A stretch of 64,000 nucleotides of DNA, taken from assembly GCF_000812965.1 (NCBI RefSeq), contig NZ_JSYN01000012.1, positions 1-64,000 on the forward strand, given 5' to 3'. The stretch is from Pedobacter kyungheensis (GTDB taxonomy: Bacteria; Bacteroidota; Bacteroidia; Sphingobacteriales; Sphingobacteriaceae). Below the pieces are notes generated by a model. It searched no databases and was not told where the DNA came from. It saw only the letters and a program-made list of their open reading frames with translations. A program made the position numbers and the translations under genes. This document shows, piece by piece, positions 1 through 8,164 of this stretch. Position 1 is the stretch's first letter. Each line of letters starts with the position of its first letter.

Positions 1-255
<255 letters not shown>

Positions 256-582
256 AAAATGTTATTTGATGCTGACCAGTTTTAACTATTGTTAAAAATA
301 GTCTTCTTTTGTTTTGTCTGTTAGACATCACCTTTAAAATAAAGCTCCTTAATCATGTACTTCGATCAGTACTTCATTAAACCCGCTTTCGCTACATTGA
401 CATCTCTTTTAAGAACTTATTCGGCTTTAACCTCACGGTTGCCTTTTATATATCTTCGGGTTTTGGTTTCAGCCGGTCTTTATCATCCAGCCTTCATGTT
501 TCGTCCGTTTCAATCTTTTTTGTTTGCCTTCTGCGACATCCGCCGCTTCAGCTTTTTTTGCCCTTCCTTTCGGTTGGGAGTG
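256..582 (-). other. rRNA leader (spacer between the rrn promoters and 16S)
   Basis: This is about 330 bases of leader between the nearest rrn promoter and the 16S 5' end, on the minus strand. A GTTCTTAAAA block (about 407-418, minus strand) loosely resembles the boxA antitermination element GTTCTTTGA often found in rRNA leaders, but the match is partial. An open frame at 355-591 on the plus strand is antisense to the leader and is not believed to be a gene. Confidence 0.6.
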
Positions 583-613
583 CAAAGGTAGGAATCTTTT
601 TTTAACTTCCAAA
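583..613 (-). promoter_or_regulatory. rrn promoter, proximal copy
   Basis: On the minus strand this reads TTTG, 19 bases, TACCTTTG, an exact fit to the Bacteroidota primary-sigma consensus (TTG-N19-TAnnTTTG). The -7 box is 583-590 and the -33 TTG is 610-612. It points toward the 16S gene and is followed by a C-rich then GGAAGG-like initial transcript shared with the other two copies. Confidence 0.9.
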
Positions 614-709
614 TAAAATAATTTTTATTTTTTCGTCCTTCTTTTTTCCTTCTTCGCTATTTCAATACACTGCTTTTAATCAGCTTCCCGTTCCTTCCGA
701 AGCGGGCTG

Positions 710-739
710 CAAAGGTAGCAATCTTTTCTCATCTCGCAA
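710..739 (-). promoter_or_regulatory. rrn promoter, middle copy
   Basis: Minus strand: TTG (737-739), 19-base spacer, TACCTTTG (710-717). It is followed by GCAGCCCGCTTCGGAAGGAA, nearly the same initial transcribed sequence as at the distal copy. It lies 127 bases upstream of the proximal copy. Confidence 0.9.
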
Positions 740-820
740 GGATTATTTTAAAATAAATCCTGCTCCTCTTTCTCTATTGCCAGCTTTTCAGTTTATTGCC
801 CTCTCCTTCCGAGCGGGTTG

Positions 821-850
821 CAAAGGTAGAAAAAATTAATACCCACGCAA
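821..850 (-). promoter_or_regulatory. rrn promoter, distal copy
   Basis: Minus strand: TTTG (848-851), 19-base spacer, TACCTTTG (821-828). It lies 111 bases upstream of the middle copy and is followed by GCAACCCGCTCGGAAGGAGA. All three copies have the same box sequences and the same spacer length, so tandem initiation for rRNA is well supported. Confidence 0.88.
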
Positions 851-1187
851 AGGCTTTTGGCTGTTTTATCGGCAGGTTTATGCTAAATAATTGGTTTACA
901 GCTGAAAATAATATTCATCGGGATAAAACAATTGGGGGATTGGGGTGTTATGTGGGGATTTTTAAGCGCCGGCCGGCCGTTTTTTCACCATTAAGGGGTA
1001 AAGGAAATTAAGGGTTGGGAGGTTTTTTGTTTTTAGACGCCTTGACGGGGTGCTTTGTACCGGCTGTGCCACCTAAACCCCTGCCTGCAGCAGGAAGGTG
1101 ATAGAAGGTAAAGCCCGGAGCGAGGTACGAGTGAGGACTTGAAGGAATAGCGGGACGACCACATGCTACAATTCACAGGAACCTGCT
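851..1187. other. Intergenic region between rrn promoters and comF; possible dispersed repeat
   Basis: No gene is seen here. The part from about 1077 to 1160 is richer in G+C than its surroundings. It contains a CCTGC..GCAGG palindrome and a CCCG...CGGG-bounded block with the pattern AGCGAGGTACGAGTGAGG then GGAATAGCGGGAC. This style resembles short intergenic repeats dispersed in Bacteroidota genomes, but only one copy is visible in this window. Confidence 0.35.
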
Positions 1188-1217
1188 TTGCTAAAAAATA
1201 GACCTTACTTATATTTA
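1188..1217 (+). promoter_or_regulatory. Likely comF promoter
   Basis: TTG (1188-1190), 19-base spacer, TATATTTA (1210-1217): seven of eight positions of TTG-N19-TAnnTTTG, including the spacing. It lies about 35 bases upstream of the comF ATG, giving a short 5' UTR. Confidence 0.55.
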
Positions 1218-1251
1218 TTTATTATTGATGAAAAATCGATAAATTAGGAAT

Positions 1252-1950
1252 ATGGGAACAATAAAACGCCTGACATCGGATTTAATTTCATTGCTGTTCC
1301 CTGAACTCTGCAATGCCTGTGGCACAACTTTATTTCATAATGAGAAGCTTATCTGCATCAAGTGCCTGTATGATCTTCCTTTTACAGATTACCATCAGTA
1401 TGCAGAAAACCGTGTTGCCAAACAATTGTGGGGTCGCGTGCCACTGAATGCCGCCATGGCCATGCTTTATTTTAGAAAAGGTGCAAAAGTTCAAAACCTG
1501 ATTCATAGCCTAAAATACAATGGGAAAACTGATGTTGGGCTATTACTAGGGAAAATGATGGGCGAAAGGTTAAGAAACAGCGTGCTTTACCAAGATGTTA
1601 ACGTGATTATCCCGGTTCCATTACATCCGAAAAAACATAAACAAAGAGGATATAATCAAAGTAGCTTTATTGCAAAAGGGCTTGCTGAAAGCATGGGAAC
1701 TTGTTTTAATGAGCGCAACCTGATTAGAAGTGCTTTTACCGAGAGCCAAACCAAAAAGAGCAGGTACAACCGCTACGAAAATATGCAGGATGTATTTAAA
1801 GTAATATCGCCTGTGGAGATTTTAAATAAGCATATTCTGCTGATTGATGATGTAATTACTACCGGCGCAACACTCGAAGCCTGTGCCAACGAACTACTGA
1901 ATGCCGGAGCTGCAAAAGTAAGTGTTGCAGCTGTGGCTTTTGCAGAATAA
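1252..1950 (+). CDS. comF: ComF family protein (phosphoribosyltransferase fold)
   Basis: The 232-residue protein starts with a four-cysteine zinc-finger-like motif, C20-x2-C23 and C35-x2-C38, typical of ComF proteins. It ends with a type I phosphoribosyltransferase PRPP loop, LLIDDVITTGATL (about residues 196-208). ComF proteins are linked to DNA uptake or processing of incoming DNA; outside naturally competent species the substrate is not established. The length is usual for the family. The ATG at 1252 follows a likely promoter at 1188-1217, and the next gene begins 59 bases after the stop, so co-transcription is possible. Family assignment is firm; physiological role in this organism is inferred. 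Confidence 0.9.
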   Translation: MGTIKRLTSDLISLLFPELCNACGTTLFHNEKLICIKCLYDLPFTDYHQYAENRVAKQLWGRVPLNAAMAMLYFRKGAKVQNLIHSLKYNGKTDVGLLLGKMMGERLRNSVLYQDVNVIIPVPLHPKKHKQRGYNQSSFIAKGLAESMGTCFNERNLIRSAFTESQTKKSRYNRYENMQDVFKVISPVEILNKHILLIDDVITTGATLEACANELLNAGAAKVSVAAVAFAE

Positions 1951-2009
1951 AGCCCATCATCTTGATCCTTGTTGTTGCAACTACTGGAACATTTTTATAA
2001 GTTTGATTT

Positions 2010-3383
2010 ATGCGTTTCAATATTGGCCTGCTATTATTGTTTATTTTCATGGTATCGGCCTGCCGGAAAGGAGAACGCATAACCACTGATCCAAATGCCA
2101 AACTCAGTATTTCGAATCCGGAAATTTTATTCGATACCATCTTCACTTCAGTAGGCTCCGTAACTAAAAGGATAAAAATTGCCAATAAACATAACGACGC
2201 TCTTAAAATTTCTGAAATTAAATTGGCTGGCGGCAATACTTCCCCCTTTAGTATTAACATTAACGGAGAAAACCTCCTGAACAAAAACGACCTGATTATC
2301 AATGGTCAGGATTCAATTAACCTGTTTGTGAAGGTTACGATTAACCCTAACGCGCAGAACCTGGCTTTTCTGGTTCAGGATTCTATTATTTTAAACACCA
2401 ATGGCAACAGGCAGGTGGTGCAACTTCTGGCTTACGGCCAAAATGCCATATTTGTTAATAATGCAGTTATTAATAGCAATGCTGTTTGGGTAAAAGCTTT
2501 ACCGTATATTATTAATGGTACACTAACGGTAAAAAGTGCTTCTACTCTTACTATGCAGCCAGGCACCAAAATTTATTTCCATAAAGATGCCAACCTAAAC
2601 ATAGAAGGGAGCCTTAATGTTAATGGCACAGTTAGCGAGCCGGTTATGTTCTGCAGCGACAGGCTGGAAAAAATATATCAAGACGAACCCGGACAATGGA
2701 AGGGAATTTTTATTAAACGAAACGGCAATGGACTCATCAAACATGCCATCATCAAAAACGCATCGGTTGGCATCACCTCCGATTCCTTATCGCTAAATGC
2801 AAATCCTAAATTGATTTTAAGCAGTAGTATTATTAAAAACATGCAGGTTGCAGCCTATATAGGTTATCATTCTGAACTTTTAGCTTTTAATAACCTGATG
2901 TACAATTGCGGCAATTACCTGATTTATGCCGTAGGAGGAGGAAACTATAACCTGAAGCAAAACACTTTTGCCGGTTACAACCTAAATTTTCCAAGAAAAA
3001 CCGCAGCTTTAAGCTTTTCCGATTACTTATCTGCAAATGCTTACAATAAACTTCAGTTAGATTTAACCAATAATATTATCTGGGGAAGTTTAACCAATGA
3101 GCTCGATATTCAAAGAAAAACATCGGCAGTAGTGCAACTTGGCCTGTGGAATAACATTATCAGAACCACCAGCAACAGCTACAACAATAATGGCAACATT
3201 TTAAACACAAATCCACTATTTGTTGACAAGACCATGGAGAATTTTGAAGTGCAAACCAATAGTCAGGCAGTAAAAAAGGGAAAAGATTTAAGCACTGACC
3301 TGTATTTCAGTAATTATTTGAATAAGGACATGAAAGAAAATTCAAGATTTTATCCCTCAACCTTAGGCTGTTACGAAAAATAA
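2010..3383 (+). CDS. Lipoprotein with right-handed beta-helix (pectate-lyase-like) fold
   Basis: The 457-residue protein opens with a lipoprotein signal: hydrophobic residues 5-14, then the lipobox VSAC with the acylated cysteine at residue 18. Charged residues follow and no LES-like retention signal is obvious. The first 130 or so residues after the signal look beta-rich. The remainder has short repeating strand segments with many Asn ladders (LTNNIIWGS, LWNNIIR, NNLMYNC), typical of right-handed parallel beta-helices. No catalytic residues could be recognised. It is probably anchored to a membrane and exposed to the periplasm or surface. The function is unknown: a structural, adhesin-like or polysaccharide-binding role is equally possible. 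A strong terminator follows at 3461. Confidence 0.75.
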   Translation: MRFNIGLLLLFIFMVSACRKGERITTDPNAKLSISNPEILFDTIFTSVGSVTKRIKIANKHNDALKISEIKLAGGNTSPFSININGENLLNKNDLIINGQDSINLFVKVTINPNAQNLAFLVQDSIILNTNGNRQVVQLLAYGQNAIFVNNAVINSNAVWVKALPYIINGTLTVKSASTLTMQPGTKIYFHKDANLNIEGSLNVNGTVSEPVMFCSDRLEKIYQDEPGQWKGIFIKRNGNGLIKHAIIKNASVGITSDSLSLNANPKLILSSSIIKNMQVAAYIGYHSELLAFNNLMYNCGNYLIYAVGGGNYNLKQNTFAGYNLNFPRKTAALSFSDYLSANAYNKLQLDLTNNIIWGSLTNELDIQRKTSAVVQLGLWNNIIRTTSNSYNNNGNILNTNPLFVDKTMENFEVQTNSQAVKKGKDLSTDLYFSNYLNKDMKENSRFYPSTLGCYEK

Positions 3384-3460
3384 TCACTTTTTTTCACTTC
3401 CTTGAAAACAATTTGGCATAAACTCTCGTTTATATATTCGAGAGCGTTAATTTAGATGGT

Positions 3461-3502
3461 AAGGGTCGATATTTCTTCAAAGAATATCGGCCCTTTACTT
3501 TT
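3461..3502 (+). terminator. Rho-independent terminator after the beta-helix lipoprotein
   Basis: AAGGGTCGATATTT (3461-3474) pairs with AGATATCGGCCCTT-like sequence (3482-3495) in a stem of about 13-14 bp with two G-U pairs and a short loop, followed by TTACTTTTT. It lies 78 bases downstream of the stop codon. A smaller CTCTCG/CGAGAG hairpin precedes it at 3423-3444. Confidence 0.8.
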
Positions 3503-3621
3503 TAGCAAATCAAAGCGTAAAAAGAGATGAAGCGCTGTTGAAAGTTAATGGCATATAGTTGATAGACGCCTAAGCCAAAAACTCAGTAAACATCAAACTT
3601 TTTCTTAATGTACCTATAAAC

Positions 3622-3652
3622 AAAAAGAGCCCTGCATATTGCAAGGCTCTTT
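3622..3652 (-). terminator. glyA terminator
   Basis: AAAGAGCC (3624-3631) pairs with GGCTCTTT (3645-3652), extended inward by TGCA/TGCA around a three-base loop with one mismatch. On the minus strand the stem is followed by TTTTTG. It begins 24 bases past the glyA stop. Confidence 0.85.
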
Positions 3653-3675
3653 CTATAAAAACGCTTAATGCGATA

Positions 3676-4947
3676 TTATTTATACAATGGGAATGCACTA
3701 ACCAGGTTAATAACCTCGGCTTTTACCGCATTGATGTTGGCTTCATCTTCAGGATTTGTTAACACCTGATCGATTAAATCAACAATTTTTTCCATTTCTG
3801 CTTCTTTTAACCCCCTTGTGGTAACTGCTGCAGTTCCTACACGGATACCTGAAGTTACAAATGGCGATTTATCATCAAATGGCACCATGTTTTTGTTTAC
3901 CGTAATTTCAGCTCTTTCTAAAGCATTTTCGGCAACTTTACCGGTAATGTTTTTATTGCGAAGATCGATTAACATTAAGTGATTATCGGTACCACCAGAA
4001 ATAATGCCGTATCCTTTAGCAACAAATGCTTTGGCCATAGCCTGTGCATTGGCCGCAACCTGTTTGATATAAGTTCCGTATTCCTCGCTTAAAGCCTCGC
4101 CAAAAGCAATTGCTTTAGCCGCAATAATGTGCTCTAAGGGGCCACCTTGCGTACCAGGGAAAACAGCCATATCCAATAAGTTGCTCACCATACGGATTTC
4201 GCCCTTAGGTGTTTTTAATCCCCATGGATTTTCGAAATCCTGTCCCATCATAATCATACCACCACGCGGACCGCGTAAAGTTTTGTGGGTTGTAGTAGTT
4301 ACAATATGGCAATGCGGAAGTGGGTTAGCCAACAAACCTTTTGCAATTAAACCAGCCGGGTGAGAAATATCAGCTAAAACCAAAGCTCCGATTTTATCAG
4401 CTACCGAACGGATAAAAGCATAATCCCACTCGCGCGAGTAAGCAGATGCACCGCAGATAATTAATTTTGGTTTTTCTGCTAAAGCAACTTCTTCTAATTT
4501 TTTATAATCGATCAATCCGGTTTCTTTCTCTACACCATAAAACAATGGTTGATATAATTTACCAGAAAAATTTACCGGCGAACCGTGAGTTAAGTGACCA
4601 CCGTGAGAAAGATCAAAACCTAATATTTTATCGCCTGGCTGAAGAATAGCAAGCATAACAGCCGCATTAGCCTGTGCTCCAGAGTGTGGTTGTACGTTAA
4701 CCCATGCTGCACCAAATAATTGTTTTGCCCTATCGATAGCAATTTGCTCTACTACATCCACTACCTGGCAACCGCCATAGTAACGCTTACCTGGTAAACC
4801 TTCAGCATATTTATTAGTTAATACTGAACCAGCAGCTTCCATTACCTGCTTGCTTACAAAGTTTTCTGATGCAATAAGCTCTAAACCATGCTCCTGGCGG
4901 TTTAACTCCTTATCAATAAGTTCAAAAATTTGGTTGTCGCGTGTCAT
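3676..4947 (-). CDS. glyA: Serine hydroxymethyltransferase
   Basis: The 423-residue PLP enzyme interconverts serine and glycine, charging tetrahydrofolate with a one-carbon unit in the cytoplasm. Family signatures are [11 protein letters not shown] near the N-terminus, KRYYGGCQ, the substrate-site [11 protein letters not shown], and the PLP-lysine motif [14 protein letters not shown]. The length matches bacterial GlyA. The reading frame extends further upstream, but only to a TTG that sits inside the promoter. The ATG at 4947, giving [12 protein letters not shown], matches the usual N-terminus. The gene is single, with its own promoter and terminator. Confidence 0.97.
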   Translation of the reverse strand: MTRDNQIFELIDKELNRQEHGLELIASENFVSKQVMEAAGSVLTNKYAEGLPGKRYYGGCQVVDVVEQIAIDRAKQLFGAAWVNVQPHSGAQANAAVMLAILQPGDKILGFDLSHGGHLTHGSPVNFSGKLYQPLFYGVEKETGLIDYKKLEEVALAEKPKLIICGASAYSREWDYAFIRSVADKIGALVLADISHPAGLIAKGLLANPLPHCHIVTTTTHKTLRGPRGGMIMMGQDFENPWGLKTPKGEIRMVSNLLDMAVFPGTQGGPLEHIIAAKAIAFGEALSEEYGTYIKQVAANAQAMAKAFVAKGYGIISGGTDNHLMLIDLRNKNITGKVAENALERAEITVNKNMVPFDDKSPFVTSGIRVGTAAVTTRGLKEAEMEKIVDLIDQVLTNPEDEANINAVKAEVINLVSAFPLYK

Positions 4948-4974
4948 CGTTATATTAGGTTTGTATTTTTTTTG

Positions 4975-4982
4975 CAAAAGTA
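4975..4982 (-). promoter_or_regulatory. glyA promoter (-7 box)
   Basis: Minus strand TACTTTTG, an exact TAnnTTTG match, 28 bases before the glyA ATG. A TTG lies upstream but with a spacer of about 24 bases, longer than the usual 19, so only the -7 box is claimed. Confidence 0.6.
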
Positions 4983-5009
4983 AGCAATTCAAACTTAATA
5001 TAAGCGCAA

Positions 5010-5753
5010 TTACGATAATGCTTTCACATTAAAGTTGTTAAAGCCACTTCCGATGGTTATCTCTACAATTTGTTGCTGCAACATTTCTAAAATGGCAAGG
5101 AAATTATATACGAAATGTACTTTATTTTCTGAGTTTTTAAGCACCAGGGCAAAATCGATCTGCTTATTGATATCTAAAAGATTGGCAATAAAGTGTTTTT
5201 GCTGCTCGATAGTATAAGGATATTGAACTACGGTATGTTTTACTTCTTCGCTCCGCAATTCATACTTTTGCATGGTACGGTGATAAACTGTTAAAAGTTT
5301 ATACAGATCGAGTGATAAGAGTTCATCCTGATGGGTTGAAGATGCTGCTGCCAAGCCTAAGTCGAAAGCAATGTTACCCCGCTGGTCCTGTTTCATCCGG
5401 CCATCCTCTAAAACCTTCATTTCTTCGGCAGCCGATTTAAACTGCTTATAGGCAATCAGGCGGGCAATCAGGTCTTGTTCGGCATTAATTTCGTTTCCTG
5501 CTTCATCAATCTCAATCCTTGGCAGAAGCATTTTCGATTTAATGCGCATCAGCGTAGCTGCCACCAGAATAAATTCGCTGGCCACTTCTACATTCAGCGC
5601 CAATAATTGATGAATATAGGCAAGGAAATCGTTAGTAATTTTCGCGATCTCCACGTCCTGAATATTCAGTTCATCGCGTTCAATAAAGAACAACAACAAA
5701 TCGAAGGGACCTTCAAAAACCGGAAGTTTTATTTCAAAATTCTCTGCCTGCAT
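5010..5753 (-). CDS. scpA: Segregation and condensation protein A
   Basis: The 247-residue protein is the kleisin subunit that bridges Smc heads in chromosome condensation, normally with ScpB. The N-terminus has the family signature [35 protein letters not shown] spread over about residues 8-42; [11 protein letters not shown] lies near residue 90. The C-terminus has the short winged-helix-like end that contacts Smc. The frame opens at a TTG at 5765, but that TTG is part of a promoter -7 box, so the ATG at 5753 (MQAENFEIK) is chosen. No scpB or smc gene is in the window. It lies 62 bases upstream of glyA on the same strand, but glyA has its own -7 box between them. Confidence 0.93.
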   Translation of the reverse strand: MQAENFEIKLPVFEGPFDLLLFFIERDELNIQDVEIAKITNDFLAYIHQLLALNVEVASEFILVAATLMRIKSKMLLPRIEIDEAGNEINAEQDLIARLIAYKQFKSAAEEMKVLEDGRMKQDQRGNIAFDLGLAAASSTHQDELLSLDLYKLLTVYHRTMQKYELRSEEVKHTVVQYPYTIEQQKHFIANLLDINKQIDFALVLKNSENKVHFVYNFLAILEMLQQQIVEITIGSGFNNFNVKALS

Positions 5754-5762
5754 GCGTAGCGG

Positions 5763-5770
5763 CAAACATA
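5763..5770 (-). promoter_or_regulatory. scpA promoter (-7 box) very close to the start codon
   Basis: Minus strand TATGTTTG, an exact TAnnTTTG match, ends only 9 bases before the scpA ATG. With initiation about five bases downstream of the box, the mRNA would have nearly no 5' UTR. No TTG at the right distance is visible, so the -33 element is weak. Confidence 0.5.
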
Positions 5771-5984
5771 GTAAAAAATTTCAGGTCCTGATAACCTAAT
5801 CCAAAGTGCTAAATACCCATCATCGCGGCACCTCATGGAGCACCAAACGCCACACGCTTGTCTCCCGACGCTAAACCGTTAAACACTAACCGCTTAACCA
5901 TCAATAATAAACCACTAATTTTTCTCTTCTATATTAAAACAAATTTACCTTACTTTGTATCTTGTTTTTTACCACAAATTTCGA

Positions 5985-7913
5985 ATGCAAGTAAAAGCTG
6001 GCCCCCTGCTTTCAAAAATCAACTATCCCGCTGATTTGAAGCAATATAACGAGTCTGACTTAGAACAAATAAGTCAGGAATTACGACAATACATTATTGA
6101 TGTAGTGAGTGTGAATGGTGGCCATTTTGGTGCCAGTTTAGGTGTTGTTGAACTCACGGTAGCACTCCATTATGCATTAAATACACCCTACGATAAGCTG
6201 GTTTGGGATGTAGGCCACCAGGCTTACGGACATAAAATTCTTACCGGCCGAAGAGACTTATTCCACACCAACCGCGTGTATGGTGGTATTAGTGGCTTTC
6301 CAAAAATTTCAGAAAGTGAGTACGATACCTTTGGGGTGGGCCACTCTTCTACATCCATATCTGCAGCTTTGGGTATGGCGGTAGCTTCACAATTAAAAGG
6401 CGAAACCAACAGGCAGCACGTTGCCGTAATTGGCGATGGTGCCATGACAGCAGGTTTGGCTTTTGAAGGATTAAACCATGCTGGGATTGAAAACAGCAAT
6501 GTACTCGTTATCTTAAACGATAATTGCATGTCTATCGACCCTAATGTTGGTGCGCTGAAAGAATATTTAACCAGCATTACCATTTCCAAATCTTATAACA
6601 GGTTCCGCGATGATATTTCACATGTGCTTACCGGCCTTTCTAAACTTGGCCCTAATGCGCATAAGTACGTGAAGAAAATTGAAAAAAGCATTAAAGGCAC
6701 ACTGCTTAAACAAAGTAATTTATTCGAAGCGCTAAATTTCAGATATTTTGGCCCAGTAGATGGTCATGATGTGAAACGTTTGGCACAGGTGATCAAAGAT
6801 CTCTCGGCGATTCCTGGTCCTAAATTATTGCACTGCGTTACCGTAAAAGGTAAAGGCTTTGCATTGGCTGAGAAAGATCAGACCAAGTGGCATGCTCCGG
6901 GCCTTTTCGATAAAATTACCGGCGAAATTAAAAAGAGTACCCCTGATAAACCTCAGCCGCCAAAATACCAGGATGTTTTCGGGCATACTATGGTCGAACT
7001 TGCGGAGGCAAATGATAAAATTGTAGGCATTACTCCGGCAATGCCTTCCGGCTCATCATTAAACATCATGATGAAAGCTATGCCTAAACGCGCCTTTGAT
7101 GTCGGTATAGCCGAACAGCATGCGGTAACATTTTCTGCAGGTTTAGCTGCGCAGGGTTTGGTTCCATTCTGTAATATCTACTCCAGCTTTATGCAAAGGG
7201 CTTATGACCAGGTGATTCATGATGTAGCCATCCAAAAACTCAATGTTGTTTTTTGTCTGGATAGGGCAGGCCTTGCAGGTGCCGATGGGGCAACGCACCA
7301 TGGAGCTTATGATATTGCCTATATGCGCTGCATCCCTAATCTGGTGGTTTCTTCACCTATGAATGAAGAAGAGCTTCGCAACCTGATGTTTACCGCGCAA
7401 CAAGATAATATTGGTCCATTTGTAATCCGATATCCACGCGGTAATGGGGTAATGCCCGATTGGAAAAGACCATTTAAAGCTTTAGAGATTGGAAAAGGCC
7501 GTAAAATATGTGATGGCGAAGATGTAGCGTTGTTAACTATTGGTCATGTGGGTAATTTTGCAGTAGAAGCACGTGCCGAACTCAATACAGAGGGATTCTA
7601 TCCGGCACATTACGATTTACGTTTTGTTAAGCCTTTGGATGAGCAAATGCTGCACGAGGTATTTGCCAAATATAAACATGTAATTACAGTAGAAGATGGT
7701 TCATTACAAGGTGGTGTAGGGTCTGCGGTACTAGAATTTATGGCCGACCATGGCTACCAGGCCAACGTAATCCGCTTGGGTATTCCAGATCAGTTTATCG
7801 AACATGGAGAGCAACCGGAACTTTGGGCAGAATGTGGTTACGATAAAAATGCCATTATAGAAACAGTAAGAAAAGTTGCTGTAAAAAGAACAACTGATAG
7901 TATGGCTGGCTAA
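5985..7913 (+). CDS. dxs: 1-deoxy-D-xylulose-5-phosphate synthase
   Basis: The 642-residue thiamine-diphosphate enzyme condenses pyruvate and glyceraldehyde 3-phosphate, the first step of the MEP isoprenoid pathway. Diagnostic sequences are the N-terminal GGHFGASLGVVELTVALHY, WDVGHQAYGHKILTGR, the TPP-binding GDGAMTAGLAFEGLN followed by NDN, the pyrimidine-domain DRAGLAGADGATHHGAYD, and the transketolase C-terminal EDGSLQGGVGSAV. The frame extends upstream to a TTG at 5955, but the ATG at 5985 (MQVKAGPLL) gives the normal length. A near-consensus TTACTTTG at 5949-5956 fits a promoter. It is divergent from scpA and closed by a strong terminator. Confidence 0.97.
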   Translation: MQVKAGPLLSKINYPADLKQYNESDLEQISQELRQYIIDVVSVNGGHFGASLGVVELTVALHYALNTPYDKLVWDVGHQAYGHKILTGRRDLFHTNRVYGGISGFPKISESEYDTFGVGHSSTSISAALGMAVASQLKGETNRQHVAVIGDGAMTAGLAFEGLNHAGIENSNVLVILNDNCMSIDPNVGALKEYLTSITISKSYNRFRDDISHVLTGLSKLGPNAHKYVKKIEKSIKGTLLKQSNLFEALNFRYFGPVDGHDVKRLAQVIKDLSAIPGPKLLHCVTVKGKGFALAEKDQTKWHAPGLFDKITGEIKKSTPDKPQPPKYQDVFGHTMVELAEANDKIVGITPAMPSGSSLNIMMKAMPKRAFDVGIAEQHAVTFSAGLAAQGLVPFCNIYSSFMQRAYDQVIHDVAIQKLNVVFCLDRAGLAGADGATHHGAYDIAYMRCIPNLVVSSPMNEEELRNLMFTAQQDNIGPFVIRYPRGNGVMPDWKRPFKALEIGKGRKICDGEDVALLTIGHVGNFAVEARAELNTEGFYPAHYDLRFVKPLDEQMLHEVFAKYKHVITVEDGSLQGGVGSAVLEFMADHGYQANVIRLGIPDQFIEHGEQPELWAECGYDKNAIIETVRKVAVKRTTDSMAG

Positions 7914-7937
7914 AAGCAAAATACATCAAAACATAGG

Positions 7938-7975
7938 AAATCCCGTTGTAAAAAAAATTACAACGGGATTTTTTA
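7938..7975 (+). terminator. dxs terminator
   Basis: AAATCCCGTTGTAA (7938-7951) pairs perfectly with TTACAACGGGATTT (7958-7971) around a short A-rich loop, followed by more T residues. It begins 25 bases after the dxs stop. Confidence 0.92.
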
Positions 7976-8164
7976 TGCGTATAATTTTATCACTAAAAAA
8001 TAACCTTTTATAGCTAATTAGACATATCAGTAGTGCTTATTCAATATAGCATCATTGTAAACCAATGTAAACACCGTAACAATTACGCTACCATAATTAG
8101 CAAAAAAACACTAAACAAACGTTTGATTTACTATATTAGCAGCCTAATTAAATCTAAATTTATT

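Noticed and set aside
355-591. Open reading frame of 78 codons in the rRNA leader
   Set aside because: It is antisense to the leader, rich in Phe and Cys as expected from a noncoding strand, and ends inside a clear rrn promoter.
796-1011. Open reading frame of 71 codons next to the rrn promoters
   Set aside because: It runs across the distal rrn promoter and shows no recognisable protein features.
8004-8164. Possible glmS ribozyme or riboswitch in the glmS leader
   Set aside because: The leader is short, AT-rich and shows none of the conserved core; this ribozyme is known mainly from Firmicutes.
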